A stretch of DNA of 64,000 nt from Photobacterium profundum SS9 (GTDB lineage: Bacteria; Pseudomonadota; Gammaproteobacteria; Enterobacterales; Vibrionaceae): the NCBI RefSeq assembly GCF_000196255.1, contig NC_006371.1, positions 1,908,678-1,972,677 of the forward strand, written 5' to 3'. Positions within the stretch are counted from its first letter, which is position 1. Every line of letters starts with the position of its first letter. The notes under the pieces are model-generated. The model had not been told where the DNA came from. It was given only the letters and a program-made list of their open reading frames with translations, and ran no database searches. The position numbers and the translations under genes were made by a program. Shown here piece by piece: positions 42,361 to 52,546 of the stretch.

Positions 42361-43615
42361 CTAGCGATTGATCATTTGATCACGCTCTGGTCCTACAGAT
42401 ACCATCTTTACAGGTACACCCATTAGTTCTTCAATACGTAATACATATTTCTGTGCGGCTAATGGCAAGCTTTCAAATGTACGGCAGCCTGTAATATCTT
42501 CATCCCAAGCTTCTAATTGCTCGTAGATTGGCGCAAGAGCTGCTGTTTGAGGCCAGATTGGATTTTCACAGTGTTCACCATCATAAGCGACACAAATCTT
42601 AAGATCTGTCATACCACTTAGGCAATCAATTTTAGTTAAAGCAACCTCTGTCGCGGCCTGAAGCTCAACACCATTACGTGTTGCGACTGCATCAAAATAG
42701 CCCATATCACGTGGACGACCTGTTACTGCACCATACTCGTTAGCTGCTTCACGGAAGTTATCTTGTTCAGCCATTGCTGTAATTAGCGTGCCAGTACCTA
42801 CTGATGAACTAAAAGACTTGGCAACGGCAATAACACGCTCAGGACGTAACGCAGGCAAACCACTACCAATACCAGCATAAGCAGCTGTCACATTTGATGA
42901 TGTTGTCCAAGGATATTCACCAAACACAAGATCACGACCAGCACCAAGCTGTGCTTCAAACAATAACCCTTTATCTTGTGCTTGCAAGGCTTTTAGCGGC
43001 TCTGTAACGTTACAAATAGCATCTTGCCAAGGTGCTGACACTTCTAATAACCACTCTGTCATTTCTTCTGCCGTTTGGCTAAATTCAAATGACGGGTACA
43101 AGGCTTTAAGTTGAGGCAATTTCCAATCTAACATGAACTTAATGCGCTCAAGTAGTACTTCTGGTTGCTTAAGCCAACCGACCAAGATACCTTTTTTCAT
43201 AACTCGGTCGCCATAAGCGGGTGCTATGCCCTGACGTGTTGAACCGTATGCGCCATCACCTAAACGCTCTTCTTCTAGCGTATCTTCAATAGCATGGAGT
43301 GGAAGACAAAGTGTTGCACGGTCGGAAATGCACATTTTAACATTTACGCCAGCAGCTTTAACTTCTGCTAATCTTCAGTAAAGGCGCAGGGCTTATCACC
43401 ATGCCAGGACCTAGCACCGCAATACAGTCGGGGTTGAATACGCCGCTTGGTAGTTGGTGTAATTTGAATGTTCCGAAGTCATTAACAACGGTATGGCCTG
43501 CATTGTTACCACCTTGAAAGCGAATACTTGCAGATGCACCACCTGCCAAATAATCTACAATGCGACCTTTACCTTCATCACCCCAGTTAGCACCAACAAC
43601 AACAATAGACGACAT
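42361..43615 (-). pseudogene. purA: adenylosuccinate synthetase paralogue, frameshifted
   Basis: PurA joins IMP and aspartate to make adenylosuccinate using GTP. The N-terminal part has GANWGDEGKGRIVDYLAGG and FQGGNNAGHTVV; the C-terminal part has the family core (GDGAYGSTRQGIAPAYGDR, RPRDMGYFDAV, SGMTDLKICVAYD). The frames break near 43372-43378, where LLKI is followed by an extra base before AEVKAAGVNVKM. Restoring one base gives about 418 residues against about 432 for housekeeping PurA. It has a good gaggag ribosome site. As the sole purA it could not be a pseudogene, so a second copy must exist elsewhere or the base is a sequencing error. Confidence 0.85.
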
Positions 43616-43752
43616 AATTCATTCTCCTCAAAAGCGAAGTGCCTATCCTATCCCTTAAGGTTGAATATGAAAAATTAATTATAATTATCACCTTGATAAG
43701 AATTCCATATGGGACTATGGTGCAGATGATCAAAAAACAGATAGGTAGTCAC

Positions 43753-44607
43753 ATGCTAGACATCCATTGGTTAAACACATTTGTTACCCTTGCCAAGCTT
43801 GAACATTTTGGTAAAACAGCCATTAAACTTCATATGACTCAGCCGAATGTTAGCCTTCATATCAAACAGTTAGAAAAGAGTACGCATGTAAAACTGATTG
43901 AACGAAATCCATTTAGATTGACCCAAGCGGGCGCACGTTTATTGCAAAGTGCACAAAATACCTTAATGGAACTGCAGACTTGTCAGGCTGATCTGAATGC
44001 CATCAATGATCTAAGCCAAGGCACATTGACCTTAGCCGCTAGTGATATAATTTCACGTTTATTGTTGATCTCGCCTTTTCAATCGTTCAAAAAAGAATAC
44101 CCCGGCATTGACCTATCGTTACTCAACACAACCTCAGCCCAAGCTGCCGACTTAGTAAAAAGTGCAAAAGCAGATCTTGGTTTTGTTATCGCCCAAAAAG
44201 AAAGCCAGCCACTCCACTTCACTGAATTACATCAGGTCAAATGGTGTGCACTGGGTAATGGATTAAAAGAAGAGCCCACCCTTATTCTGTTAGGTCACGA
44301 TACCCGAACGCGTGATTTGATTGATTTGGCACTGCCTAGCCTGCAATTACCCAGCTATCGCGTCATGGAAGTTGGTAGTGTTGATGCACAAATCGACTGG
44401 GCAGAGGCTGGATTTGGTGTCGCAATCGTTCCGGCTTTTTCGCTACACCCTAAACTTAATCTACAAACGACCATAACCCCGTTACCCGACTTCCCAACCA
44501 CCAGCTTGGGCTATATTGTTCGTCAAAACCAAGTGCTTTCACGTGCTATCAAACAACTGTTGCATTGGGTCGCTGAAGAAATACAGCGCTCACAACATAG
44601 AGCCTAA
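43753..44607 (+). CDS. LysR-family regulator divergent from the purA paralogue
   Basis: A 284-residue protein from the ATG at 43753, which gives a standard start (MLDIHWLNTFVTLAKLEHFGKTA); the frame also opens upstream at 43717. The winged helix is followed by an effector domain from about residue 85. It shares a 137-bp control region with the purA-like gene, so it probably regulated that gene or responds to a purine signal. The residue after the DNA-binding part (SQGTLTLAASDIISRLLL) is typical of the family. Confidence 0.88.
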   Translation: MLDIHWLNTFVTLAKLEHFGKTAIKLHMTQPNVSLHIKQLEKSTHVKLIERNPFRLTQAGARLLQSAQNTLMELQTCQADLNAINDLSQGTLTLAASDIISRLLLISPFQSFKKEYPGIDLSLLNTTSAQAADLVKSAKADLGFVIAQKESQPLHFTELHQVKWCALGNGLKEEPTLILLGHDTRTRDLIDLALPSLQLPSYRVMEVGSVDAQIDWAEAGFGVAIVPAFSLHPKLNLQTTITPLPDFPTTSLGYIVRQNQVLSRAIKQLLHWVAEEIQRSQHRA

Positions 44608-44640
44608 ATCTGACACTCAATAGATACGTTTAATACCAAT

Positions 44641-44679
44641 AAAAAACGCCTCTGTCAGAGTAACCAACAGAGGCGCTTT
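44641..44679 (-). terminator. terminator of the proXWV operon
   Basis: The stem cgcctctgt / acagaggcg has T runs on the minus-strand side. It also faces the LysR gene, so it may work in both directions. Confidence 0.85.
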
Positions 44680-44707
44680 AGTGTGCTTCATAAATTAAGA
44701 GACTAAT

Positions 44708-45991
44708 TTATGCTGCTTTGTTATTACCCGATGTGTCATCTTTATTACTAAAGGGCTTTTTTGTATCACTATCAGTCTCTTTGTCAGATGCTGTGCTTTG
44801 TTCACTCAGAACTTCAGCTAAAGTTGAACGCGACAATCGCCCTTCCACTTCACCCTCTGCATTCAATACTGGTAACGGGTGATCGCTCTCTAGTGTTTCA
44901 GGAATCACCGCTTCCAACAATGCATCTGTTTGTACTGAAGGCACGTCTTCTAACATAGATTCATCAATCGCATTGCCATAATCCGCTTTCTTAACATTTT
45001 CGAGCGTTTCTTGCGTGATAACCCCTTGGTAGCCCTCATCGTTAATGAAGTAACCGTAATCATCTTTCGCTTTACGCATTTCCGCGACGGCTTCACCAAT
45101 CGTTTCAGCCGAAATTCTCACGACTTGTGGTTTCATCACTGTTTCTACCGTCAAGGCACGTGCACGGTTAACGTCTTTAACAAATGCTTCTACGTAATCA
45201 TCAGCTGGGTTCAACAATATATCGACTGGCTCACCTTGTTGGACCAACACACCATCACGCAAAATTGCAATTTTATCGCCCAAGCGTAGTGCTTCATCTA
45301 AATCATGGGTAATAAATACGATCGTTTTATGCAGTTTTTCTTGTAGCTCAATAAGCTGATCTTGCATCTCACTACGAATCAGTGGGTCGAGCGCTGAAAA
45401 AGCTTCATCCATTAACAAAATGTCTGCATCAGTACATAAAGCACGGGCTAACCCCACACGCTGTTGCTGCCCACCCGATAACTGTGATGGATACTGCTTT
45501 GCATACCCACCCAAGCCGACGGTTTCAAGCCATTCATGAGCGCGAGCTTCCCAATCATTTTTACTCAAGCCTTGAATTTGTAAGCCATAACCAATGTTTT
45601 GCAACACAGTACGGTGTGGCATCAATCCAAATCGCTGGAATACCATCGACATTTTATGACGGCGAAAGTCTTGTAGCCCTTTTTCATTCAGGCTCATCAC
45701 ATCGGTTCCCGCAATTTCGATCACACCTTCGGTGGGATCAATCAAGCGGTTAAAGTGACGAATAAGTGTCGATTTACCGGAACCAGACAGACCCATGACG
45801 ACAAAAATTTCACCCGGATTGATATCCAAATTGATATCACAAAGCCCAACGGTGTGACCCGTTTCAGCCAAAATATCTTCTTTCGATTTCCCAGCTTTCA
45901 CTTGTTTCAGCACGGCTTTCGCATTGGGTCCAAATACTTTGTACAGATTTTTGACCCGAATAAGCGGTTTTATTTGTGATTTATCCGTCAT
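44708..45991 (-). CDS. proV: glycine betaine/proline ABC transporter ATPase
   Basis: A 427-residue protein. Walker A GLSGSGKST, signature LSGGQQQRVGLARAL and Walker B ILLMDEAFSALDP are intact. Tandem CBS domains follow (about 285-400) and sense ionic strength in this family. A hydrophilic Ser/Asp/Lys tail extends past the CBS pair. It powers osmoprotectant uptake with ProW and ProX and is the last gene of the operon, 1 bp after proW. Confidence 0.95.
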   Translation of the reverse strand: MTDKSQIKPLIRVKNLYKVFGPNAKAVLKQVKAGKSKEDILAETGHTVGLCDINLDINPGEIFVVMGLSGSGKSTLIRHFNRLIDPTEGVIEIAGTDVMSLNEKGLQDFRRHKMSMVFQRFGLMPHRTVLQNIGYGLQIQGLSKNDWEARAHEWLETVGLGGYAKQYPSQLSGGQQQRVGLARALCTDADILLMDEAFSALDPLIRSEMQDQLIELQEKLHKTIVFITHDLDEALRLGDKIAILRDGVLVQQGEPVDILLNPADDYVEAFVKDVNRARALTVETVMKPQVVRISAETIGEAVAEMRKAKDDYGYFINDEGYQGVITQETLENVKKADYGNAIDESMLEDVPSVQTDALLEAVIPETLESDHPLPVLNAEGEVEGRLSRSTLAEVLSEQSTASDKETDSDTKKPFSNKDDTSGNNKAA

Positions 45992-45992
45992 A

Positions 45993-46883
45993 TTAGCGAC
46001 CTCCTAAATGCTGTTGGGTACGCTTTGCATAGCCCTGAGAAATACGATCAAAAATGATGGCTAATGCCACAATCGCTAAACCGTTAAGTAAGCCTAAAGT
46101 AAAGTATTGGTTAGTAATGGATTTAAGTACAGGTTGTCCTAATCCTTTAACACCGATCATTGAAGCGATAACAACCATGGCGAGTGCCATCATGATAGTT
46201 TGGTTGATACCCGCCATGATATTCGGCATAGCCAACGGGATCTGCACGCCAAATAAGCGTTGCATAGGGCTTGCTCCGTAAGCGGTGGCAGCTTCAAGCA
46301 CTTCCTCATCCACTAAACGAATACCAAGGTTAGTCAGACGAATAACGGGCGGCACTGCATAGATCACCACGGCAATCACACCTGGTATTTTACCAATACC
46401 CAATAACATAACGACCGGAATCAAATACACAAATGCGGGCATAGTTTGCATAATATCGAGCATTGGCGTAACAACTGATTGCACCCTATTGGATCGTGCC
46501 ATCGCAATACCAATGGGTATTCCCACCCCGATGGCGACCATGGTTGAGACTAAAATAATACTCATGGTACGCATGGTGTTATCCCACATCCCAAATACAC
46601 CAATCAGTGTAAAGGCGACAACAACCCCAACGGTTAATTTCCAAGAACGGCTCGCCATAAACGCAAAGCCAGCCAACACGCCAATAACAATCCACCATGG
46701 CGTGCCTAATAATAGTTTTTCAAACCAGATAAGGAACGATAACAGAGGGTCGAAGAAGGCTTCGATATTGTCACCGTATTCACGAGAAAAGGAGCGGTAA
46801 GCACCATCGAGCGTTTTACGAATTTCGAGCAGTTGATAGCGATCAAGCTGCGGAATTTCCGTTAACCATGATTTATCTGACAT
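45993..46883 (-). CDS. proW: glycine betaine/proline ABC transporter permease
   Basis: A 296-residue permease from the ATG at 46883, which has aggga upstream; an earlier in-frame start would fall inside the proX-proW hairpin. An amphipathic N-terminal part is followed by about seven membrane helices. The EAA-loop (EAATAYGASPMQRLFGVQIPLAMP) contacts ProV. The 1-bp gap to proV suggests translational coupling. Confidence 0.94.
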   Translation of the reverse strand: MSDKSWLTEIPQLDRYQLLEIRKTLDGAYRSFSREYGDNIEAFFDPLLSFLIWFEKLLLGTPWWIVIGVLAGFAFMASRSWKLTVGVVVAFTLIGVFGMWDNTMRTMSIILVSTMVAIGVGIPIGIAMARSNRVQSVVTPMLDIMQTMPAFVYLIPVVMLLGIGKIPGVIAVVIYAVPPVIRLTNLGIRLVDEEVLEAATAYGASPMQRLFGVQIPLAMPNIMAGINQTIMMALAMVVIASMIGVKGLGQPVLKSITNQYFTLGLLNGLAIVALAIIFDRISQGYAKRTQQHLGGR

Positions 46884-46909
46884 AACAATTTCTTCCCTAA
46901 AAATGCAAA

Positions 46910-46933
46910 AGCCCGACAATCAATTGTCGGGCT
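46910..46933 (-). terminator. intra-operon hairpin between proX and proW
   Basis: The perfect stem agcccgacaat / attgtcgggct has a 2-base loop followed by tttt in the minus direction, 11 bp after the proX stop. It would protect the proX mRNA end or partly terminate, leaving more binding protein than membrane parts. Confidence 0.75.
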
Positions 46934-46943
46934 CTATAAAGGT

Positions 46944-47942
46944 TTACAGCGCTGCTAACGCTTTTTTCACTTTGTCCGCTGTTTCAGGACTGACCCATGT
47001 CATCCAAATGTCTGGGTTTTCATTCAAAAAATGCTCTGCAGCAAATTCACCATCGGCTTGATTATCTTCCATCCATGCCAATAGTGCGTTCATCTTCGCA
47101 TTGGTAAATGAACGTATAGATAGGTATTCCATCGCCGCTGGTGCACGTTTCGCAAAGGTCTCGGTCACTACCGTATCAACGGGTGATGGTGGGTACATGG
47201 TCGGTTTTGGATCCAAACAATCTTCGTTAGAGATACAGTCTGTAAATTGCTTTTCATCAATACCTGAGCCGAAATCGACTTTCACCATTTTGTATTTGCC
47301 CAATACCGCTGTTGGTGCCCAATAATAACCAAACCATGCTTCTTCACGTTCATATGCTTTGGCAATCGAACCCGATAGACCCGCACCTGAACCCGGATCA
47401 ATCAAATCAAAACCTGATTTATCCAACTCTAGAGCATTGAATAAATGGCCCGCAGAAATCTGACAGTTCCACCCCGCAGGACAAGTCATAAAAGCAGATT
47501 TATCTGGGTCTTCTGGGTGCTCAAACAGTTTAGCGTTGGCCTTTATACCTTCAATAGTCGCAAGGGTCGGATCTTTTTGAACCATATATGCCGGCACCCA
47601 AAAACCTTCTTCCCCACCTTCAGATAAGCTAGAACCCGCATAACGAATACGCCCCTCTTCAACACCTTTGTCGAGAGCCGCTTTCATCGAATTACTCCAG
47701 AATTCTGGCGCAATATCTGGCTGCCCTTTTTCGACCATAGATGATCCCGTTGGCATCGTGTCGCCCGGTACCAATTCAGCATCACACCCGTAGCCGTGAT
47801 CTAAGATAAAACGATCCACATTGGCAATTAATGTTGCTGAATTCCAATTCATGTCTGCGATGGTCACTTTGCCACACTCTTCAGCAGAAACGGTGAACGA
47901 CGCAGTGGCTAAAACAAGCGATGCAGCAAGAATTTTACGCAT
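46944..47942 (-). CDS. proX: glycine betaine/proline periplasmic binding protein
   Basis: A 332-residue protein from MRKILAASLVLATASFTVSA, a clean signal peptide. The mature part has DMNWNSATLIANVDRFILDHGYGC and the Trp/aromatic-rich binding segments (APEFWSNSM, GFWVPAYM, WFGYYWAPTAVLGKY) typical of ProX aromatic cages. It is the first gene of proXWV, an order seen in marine Vibrionaceae. The 5' gap holds the likely osmotic promoter. Confidence 0.95.
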   Translation of the reverse strand: MRKILAASLVLATASFTVSAEECGKVTIADMNWNSATLIANVDRFILDHGYGCDAELVPGDTMPTGSSMVEKGQPDIAPEFWSNSMKAALDKGVEEGRIRYAGSSLSEGGEEGFWVPAYMVQKDPTLATIEGIKANAKLFEHPEDPDKSAFMTCPAGWNCQISAGHLFNALELDKSGFDLIDPGSGAGLSGSIAKAYEREEAWFGYYWAPTAVLGKYKMVKVDFGSGIDEKQFTDCISNEDCLDPKPTMYPPSPVDTVVTETFAKRAPAAMEYLSIRSFTNAKMNALLAWMEDNQADGEFAAEHFLNENPDIWMTWVSPETADKVKKALAAL

Positions 47943-48326
47943 AAAAATATCCTTATTTAAGGGTTTCATTCCTTACAAACCTTTCAATAGCTTACATGAA
48001 TATCGTTAAATTGTATCAAACATATTTTGTCATCTAATCAATTATCAGCGAAAAACATGAAATATATAGTGAATTAATGCGCCTCTTCACAATAAATCAA
48101 CAAAAAAATGTTTAGTACTGTAATTATTACAGCTATCAACAATTACCCACCAAGTTCCTTCCTAACAGCCGTATCAACTAATGAACGAGTGCAAATTCAC
48201 TTTCGCTCTCTGGTATTCAATGAGAAAGTTAATGATGATTCTATCGTTACAAAAACAAACTCATTTTTTGTCGAGTCTGTCACATTTATTGATTAGAATA
48301 GACGCATTAGTATTTTCTTATAGTGG
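47943..48326. promoter_or_regulatory. divergent control region of proX and the Cof-type phosphatase
   Basis: A 384-bp AT-rich gap with both promoters. I see T- and A-rich stretches but no operator I can name. No small gene is convincing here. Confidence 0.4.
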
Positions 48327-49145
48327 ATGAACAACATGTATAAACTGGTTGCATTAGATATGGATGGCACCCTGCTTAATAGTCAGGGAAAGATTTCTGA
48401 AAAAACAAAACAAACCATTGCGGCAGCACGTGAAAAAGGCATTGTGGTGGTATTAGCGTCAGGGCGACCACTTGAAGGAATGACTGATGCGCTCAATGAA
48501 TTAAACATGACGAGCAATGACGATTACGTTTTATGCTACAACGGTTCATTAGTTCAGCGAGTTGAAAGCCAAAGTGTTATTCGCAGCCAGCTATTATTAG
48601 GCAGTGATGCAAAAAACATCGCTAGCCTAAGCCATGATTTTGGTGTTCACGTCCACGGATTTTCTCGCCGCCAAGGTTTAATCACTCCAGAAAACAACCA
48701 CTACACCCAACATGAAGCGACCATCAACGGTCTTGCTATTACTGAAATAGATTTCGCCGAATTAGATAACAACGAAGAAATCTTAAAAGTAATGATGATT
48801 GATGAGCCCGAGTTATTATCAAAGGCTATCGCTCAATTACCTGCGGCATTATACGATCAATACACCATCGTACAGAGTGCACCGTTTTTCTTGGAGTTTA
48901 TGAACAAAAACAGCAATAAGGGGGCGGGCGTAAAAGCGTTAGCAGAGCATCTAGGCATCGATGCGAGTGAAGTCATTTGCATGGGCGATGCGGGAAATGA
49001 TCATCACATGTTGGAATATGCAGGGCTTGGTATTGCCATGGGTAACGCAACCGACGATACCAAAGCGATTGCGAACTATATTACTGATAGTAACAATGAC
49101 GATGGTGTTGCTACCGCAATAGAGAAGTTTATTCTTAACGCTTAA
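48327..49145 (+). CDS. Cof/YidA-type HAD sugar-phosphatase
   Basis: A 272-residue HAD phosphatase with a type IIB cap. Motif I is LDMDGTLLN, motif II is LASGRP, motif III Lys lies in NKNSNKGAGVKALAEHLG, and motif IV is CMGDAGNDHHMLEYAGLGIAMGNA. Relatives hydrolyse sugar phosphates and similar metabolites. The start may be ATG 48327 or 48336; the second has ggatg as a weak ribosome site. It is a single-gene unit. Confidence 0.9.
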   Translation: MNNMYKLVALDMDGTLLNSQGKISEKTKQTIAAAREKGIVVVLASGRPLEGMTDALNELNMTSNDDYVLCYNGSLVQRVESQSVIRSQLLLGSDAKNIASLSHDFGVHVHGFSRRQGLITPENNHYTQHEATINGLAITEIDFAELDNNEEILKVMMIDEPELLSKAIAQLPAALYDQYTIVQSAPFFLEFMNKNSNKGAGVKALAEHLGIDASEVICMGDAGNDHHMLEYAGLGIAMGNATDDTKAIANYITDSNNDDGVATAIEKFILNA

Positions 49146-49169
49146 TTATAAATTTATAACTCAACCAGA

Positions 49170-49214
49170 AAAGTGAAGGTTGCGCTTATCATCGTATTAG
49201 GCCTTCGCTTTTTT
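49170..49214 (+). terminator. terminator of the phosphatase gene
   Basis: The inverted repeat aagtgaagg / ccttcgctt (one G-T pair) is followed by tttttt, about 25 bp after the stop. Confidence 0.75.
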
Positions 49215-49276
49215 CTATTTTATTCCACTATGCTTATTTAAAACATAGGGTGACACTTAACGGAATGGAGTGAAAA

Positions 49277-50449
49277 ATGTCTGACGAGAACATGCCTAAG
49301 GTGCAGGTTGAGCCAAGGGAAAGGATCGCATCTAAATCAGGAAAGCCCAAACGTGTCAAAAAAGTGCGTGTCAAAAAAGAGAAATCCCCGCCCAATAAAG
49401 TAAAACGCTTAACAACGTTTGTACTTGCTTTATGTCTTGGTTTATTTGTTTTCTATATTGCCGCCGACCGTATTATCCCATCTACAGATATGGCACGTGT
49501 TCGTGGCTTTGTTATTCCTATTACACCATTAGTCTCTGGACGGTTAGCCGAAGTCACCGTAGAGCCCAATGAGATTGTTAACCCTGGCGATATTTTGGTG
49601 AAAATTGATTCTGCTGATTATGAACTCGCTATTCAGGAAGCAGAACAAGGGTTAGTCAATGCTGGGAAAAGTGTTGGCGTACAAACTGCGTCCATTGCTT
49701 CAGCCCAAGCCAAATTAACTGACGCATTAGCCAATCAAGCCCACTTACGAGCACAAGCCACACGTATATTAACCATGGAAAAAAAAGGCATTGTCTCGAA
49801 ATCTGATGCCGATAAAACACGCGCTTCACTTGCCAGTGCGAAAGCACAAGTAGAAGCTGCACAAGCTGGTATAGAACAAGCAAAGAAACAGCTAGGCTCA
49901 ACTGGTAATGAAAATAGTGAAGTAAAATCAGCCTTATTAAAATTACAAAAAGCACAACTTGATTTAGATCGCACGGTCATCAGGGCACCAGCGATTGGTG
50001 GCGTAACAAACTTCCGTTTAGATGAAGGGTTTTACGCCCAAGCAGGCCAACCGTTATTCACCTTTGTTTCGGGTGAAGACGTTTGGATTGATGCCTATTT
50101 TCGTGAAAACAGTATTGGCAACATGAAAGTTGGCGATAGCGTCGACATCGTTTTGGATTATGCTCCTGGTCGCGTTTTTGCAGGAAAAATAGCAGGCATT
50201 GATTGGGGCATTAGCTGGGGAGAAAATGAACAAGCAGGTAAACTCGCCGCCGTTACGTCTCAAACAGGTTGGCTACGACAGACTCAACGATTCCCGGTGA
50301 CGATTCGGTTTGATGATGAAACAGCCCGAGGTTTTCGTCGAGTAGGTGGCCAAGCCGACATCATTGTATATACCGAGCAATCTTCAATTATGAATACGTT
50401 TGGTCGGGTATGGATTCGTATAATGAGCTGGTTATCTTATGTCCGTTAA
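49277..50449 (+). CDS. HlyD/EmrA-family membrane fusion protein
   Basis: A 390-residue protein with ggagtg at a good distance before the ATG. A basic N-terminus precedes one membrane helix (about 50-68); then VRGFVIPITPLVSGRLAEV with the biotinyl/lipoyl halves, an alpha-hairpin (about 110-215), and VIRAPAIGGVTNFRLDEGFYAQAGQ. It matches the adaptor that pairs with DUF2955 permeases. Its stop overlaps the permease start by 11 bp. The pair probably exports small compounds or aromatic acids. Confidence 0.9.
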   Translation: MSDENMPKVQVEPRERIASKSGKPKRVKKVRVKKEKSPPNKVKRLTTFVLALCLGLFVFYIAADRIIPSTDMARVRGFVIPITPLVSGRLAEVTVEPNEIVNPGDILVKIDSADYELAIQEAEQGLVNAGKSVGVQTASIASAQAKLTDALANQAHLRAQATRILTMEKKGIVSKSDADKTRASLASAKAQVEAAQAGIEQAKKQLGSTGNENSEVKSALLKLQKAQLDLDRTVIRAPAIGGVTNFRLDEGFYAQAGQPLFTFVSGEDVWIDAYFRENSIGNMKVGDSVDIVLDYAPGRVFAGKIAGIDWGISWGENEQAGKLAAVTSQTGWLRQTQRFPVTIRFDDETARGFRRVGGQADIIVYTEQSSIMNTFGRVWIRIMSWLSYVR

Positions 50450-51506
50450 CAGTCATGAACTAAGCGCTGATATATGTATTCCCCCTACTGAACAAGCTAT
50501 TGTTCAGCGCCGTATTTTTCGTTACGTTTTAGGGCTTGTTGTCGCATGTGCTTTGGCATTAGGCATTGGGTGGGGGCTGTCTTTTGTTGCGCCTGTCTTT
50601 CTCGCTAAATTTTTAGTAGATCACCAAAAGCCAACCTCCCATACAATCAGTCAATTACTCTTAGCAATGACAGTAACCGTACTCATTGGCTTATCTGTCA
50701 GTGCGGGCATTACTCACTACCCATTGCCCTTGTTATTGCTACTGAGTTTATTGATGTTCACAGCCTATTACCTGTTCATGGATCCACAGTGGAATTTTTT
50801 CGCGACCATTTTAATGATCGCGGTAATGCTACTGCCTTTCATGGGCATAATATCTCCAAGTTTAGCTGTTTATATTGGTGTCGGCTTAACGACATCAGGG
50901 GTGGTGGCTGTATTGCTGTTTGGCTTACTTCACCTCGTATTACCCGATATAGCACCAATGAACGATAATCAAACACAACCCGTTAGCTCATTGACACATG
51001 ACCAACGCGTATTCGAATCATTAAAAGCCTTAACCATTTCTTTTCCAATTATTGCCTATTTTTATTATTTCCAAATAACAGGTGCAATACTCACCATGGC
51101 ATTTATTGGTCTTTTATCATTGCAGACCGCTGGCCAAAAAAGTGTCAAAGTCAGTATGTTTCTGCTGCTGACGAATATAATCGGTGGTTTGGTGGCTATT
51201 GTGTATTACGAGCTATTGGTTATGGTGCCGCATTTCTTATTCCTGCTCAGTCTTATTGCGCTGATTGGCTTAGTGTTAGGTAAAAAAATCTTCAACGAAC
51301 CTGCGAAAGCACCTATTTGGGCCGGCGTAATGTCAGCATTGCTGGTTTTACTTGGTTCAGCTGTCGCTTCCGATAGCAAATTGATAGACGATAGTTTTTA
51401 TATCCGTATCGCACAGATTATGATGGCAAGTATTTATATGATTGTGGTGTCGTTTATTTTAGATAAATGGCAATACAAGCAGGAAGTGACGGAGTGCTCA
51501 GAGTAA
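50439..51506 (+). CDS. DUF2955 inner-membrane transporter
   Basis: A 355-residue protein with about ten membrane helices. The arrangement of an N-terminal block (FRYVLGLVVACALALGIGWG), a central cytoplasmic loop (about 170-190) and a repeated C-terminal block fits the DUF2955 family, relatives of the aromatic-acid exporter permeases. Overlap with the HlyD gene supports one complex. Convergent with the AraC gene, 92 bp away. Confidence 0.88.
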   Translation: MSVNSHELSADICIPPTEQAIVQRRIFRYVLGLVVACALALGIGWGLSFVAPVFLAKFLVDHQKPTSHTISQLLLAMTVTVLIGLSVSAGITHYPLPLLLLLSLLMFTAYYLFMDPQWNFFATILMIAVMLLPFMGIISPSLAVYIGVGLTTSGVVAVLLFGLLHLVLPDIAPMNDNQTQPVSSLTHDQRVFESLKALTISFPIIAYFYYFQITGAILTMAFIGLLSLQTAGQKSVKVSMFLLLTNIIGGLVAIVYYELLVMVPHFLFLLSLIALIGLVLGKKIFNEPAKAPIWAGVMSALLVLLGSAVASDSKLIDDSFYIRIAQIMMASIYMIVVSFILDKWQYKQEVTECSE

Positions 51507-51597
51507 AGCTGATTTGGAGTAAACCCCTACCTTATTGGGGAAAACTCTGTACTTATGGTTGATGCTGACCGTTCTTGATTTTCAGCGATGCTACTGG

Positions 51598-52542
51598 TTA
51601 GCTAACCCTTTTTGCAACATTGGTTCGACAGAGGTCTCTAAAATCTTTCGGCGTCAAACTAGTATGGCGTCTGAAAAATTTGGTCATATTCGTTGCCTCT
51701 TTAAATCCGAGCTGCAGCGAGATATCCAGTATCGAATACTGGCTAAAGGCCAACAAGCGTTTTGCCTCAAGCAAGACTCTGTCATCAATTAACTCTTTAA
51801 CACTGCGACCTGAATAATCTTTCGCAATTTTATCAAGCTGTTTGATACTTTTACCCATTATTTTTGCCAAATCCCCGACGGAAGGACGTTGACTAAAGAC
51901 TTTTTCGATATACTTTTTTAATGCGTGATAATTAATATCCTTTTGACACAAACTGGTGTTATTACACAACGCTTGATAGTTAGGTACAATTTCTTTTAGC
52001 ATAAGAGCACGCATTAAATTTCGAATAATTTCATCTTTATAGCTACTACCTTCACGGTGGTACTCTTGATCAATTTGGTCAAATAAACCACTGAGATTAT
52101 CTGCTGTTTCAGTAATGCAATTAACTTCTTCAACCGCAGTTGCCATTACTTCTTGGTAAGGATCGTCGCCCCCCGAGTGTAAAAACTCATTACTAAAAGA
52201 AATGACGTACCCTTCTACGCTGCAATGTTCAGAAAAATGATGGACTTGATGTTTACCCAAAGTGAGCAGTGTACCTGGCTTTAATTGATACCTTTTGTAA
52301 TCAATAAAATGATGCCCCTCCCCCTGAGTTATATAGATCAAGGCGCTAAACCGTAAACGGTGTGGTTTACCGACATAGAGCAGGTCTCGTTGCTGGTAGA
52401 ACGTCGCGATAGTGTTAAAAGAAAGCTCTAAATTAACACTCACATCGTTGAGCAATACTGCGGGAATATCTTTATTTATCACGATCATCCTAATAAAAGA
52501 GGCAAAGCACGCCTCTTCGGTATCCTTCTTAAATGTCATCAA
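51598..52542 (-). CDS. AraC-family regulator, last gene of the FMN/4Fe-4S operon
   Basis: A 314-residue protein with a cupin-like N-terminal sensor (FSALIYITQGEGHHFIDYKRYQLKPGTLLTLG) and a C-terminal pair of helix-turn-helices (about 215-305, ILDISLQLGFKEATNMTKFFRRHTSLTPKDFR). It follows the 70-residue membrane gene by 4 bp, so it should be made with the two upstream proteins and may control them or the convergent efflux pair. Confidence 0.9.
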   Translation of the reverse strand: MMTFKKDTEEACFASFIRMIVINKDIPAVLLNDVSVNLELSFNTIATFYQQRDLLYVGKPHRLRFSALIYITQGEGHHFIDYKRYQLKPGTLLTLGKHQVHHFSEHCSVEGYVISFSNEFLHSGGDDPYQEVMATAVEEVNCITETADNLSGLFDQIDQEYHREGSSYKDEIIRNLMRALMLKEIVPNYQALCNNTSLCQKDINYHALKKYIEKVFSQRPSVGDLAKIMGKSIKQLDKIAKDYSGRSVKELIDDRVLLEAKRLLAFSQYSILDISLQLGFKEATNMTKFFRRHTSLTPKDFRDLCRTNVAKRVS

Positions 52543-52546
52543 TATC

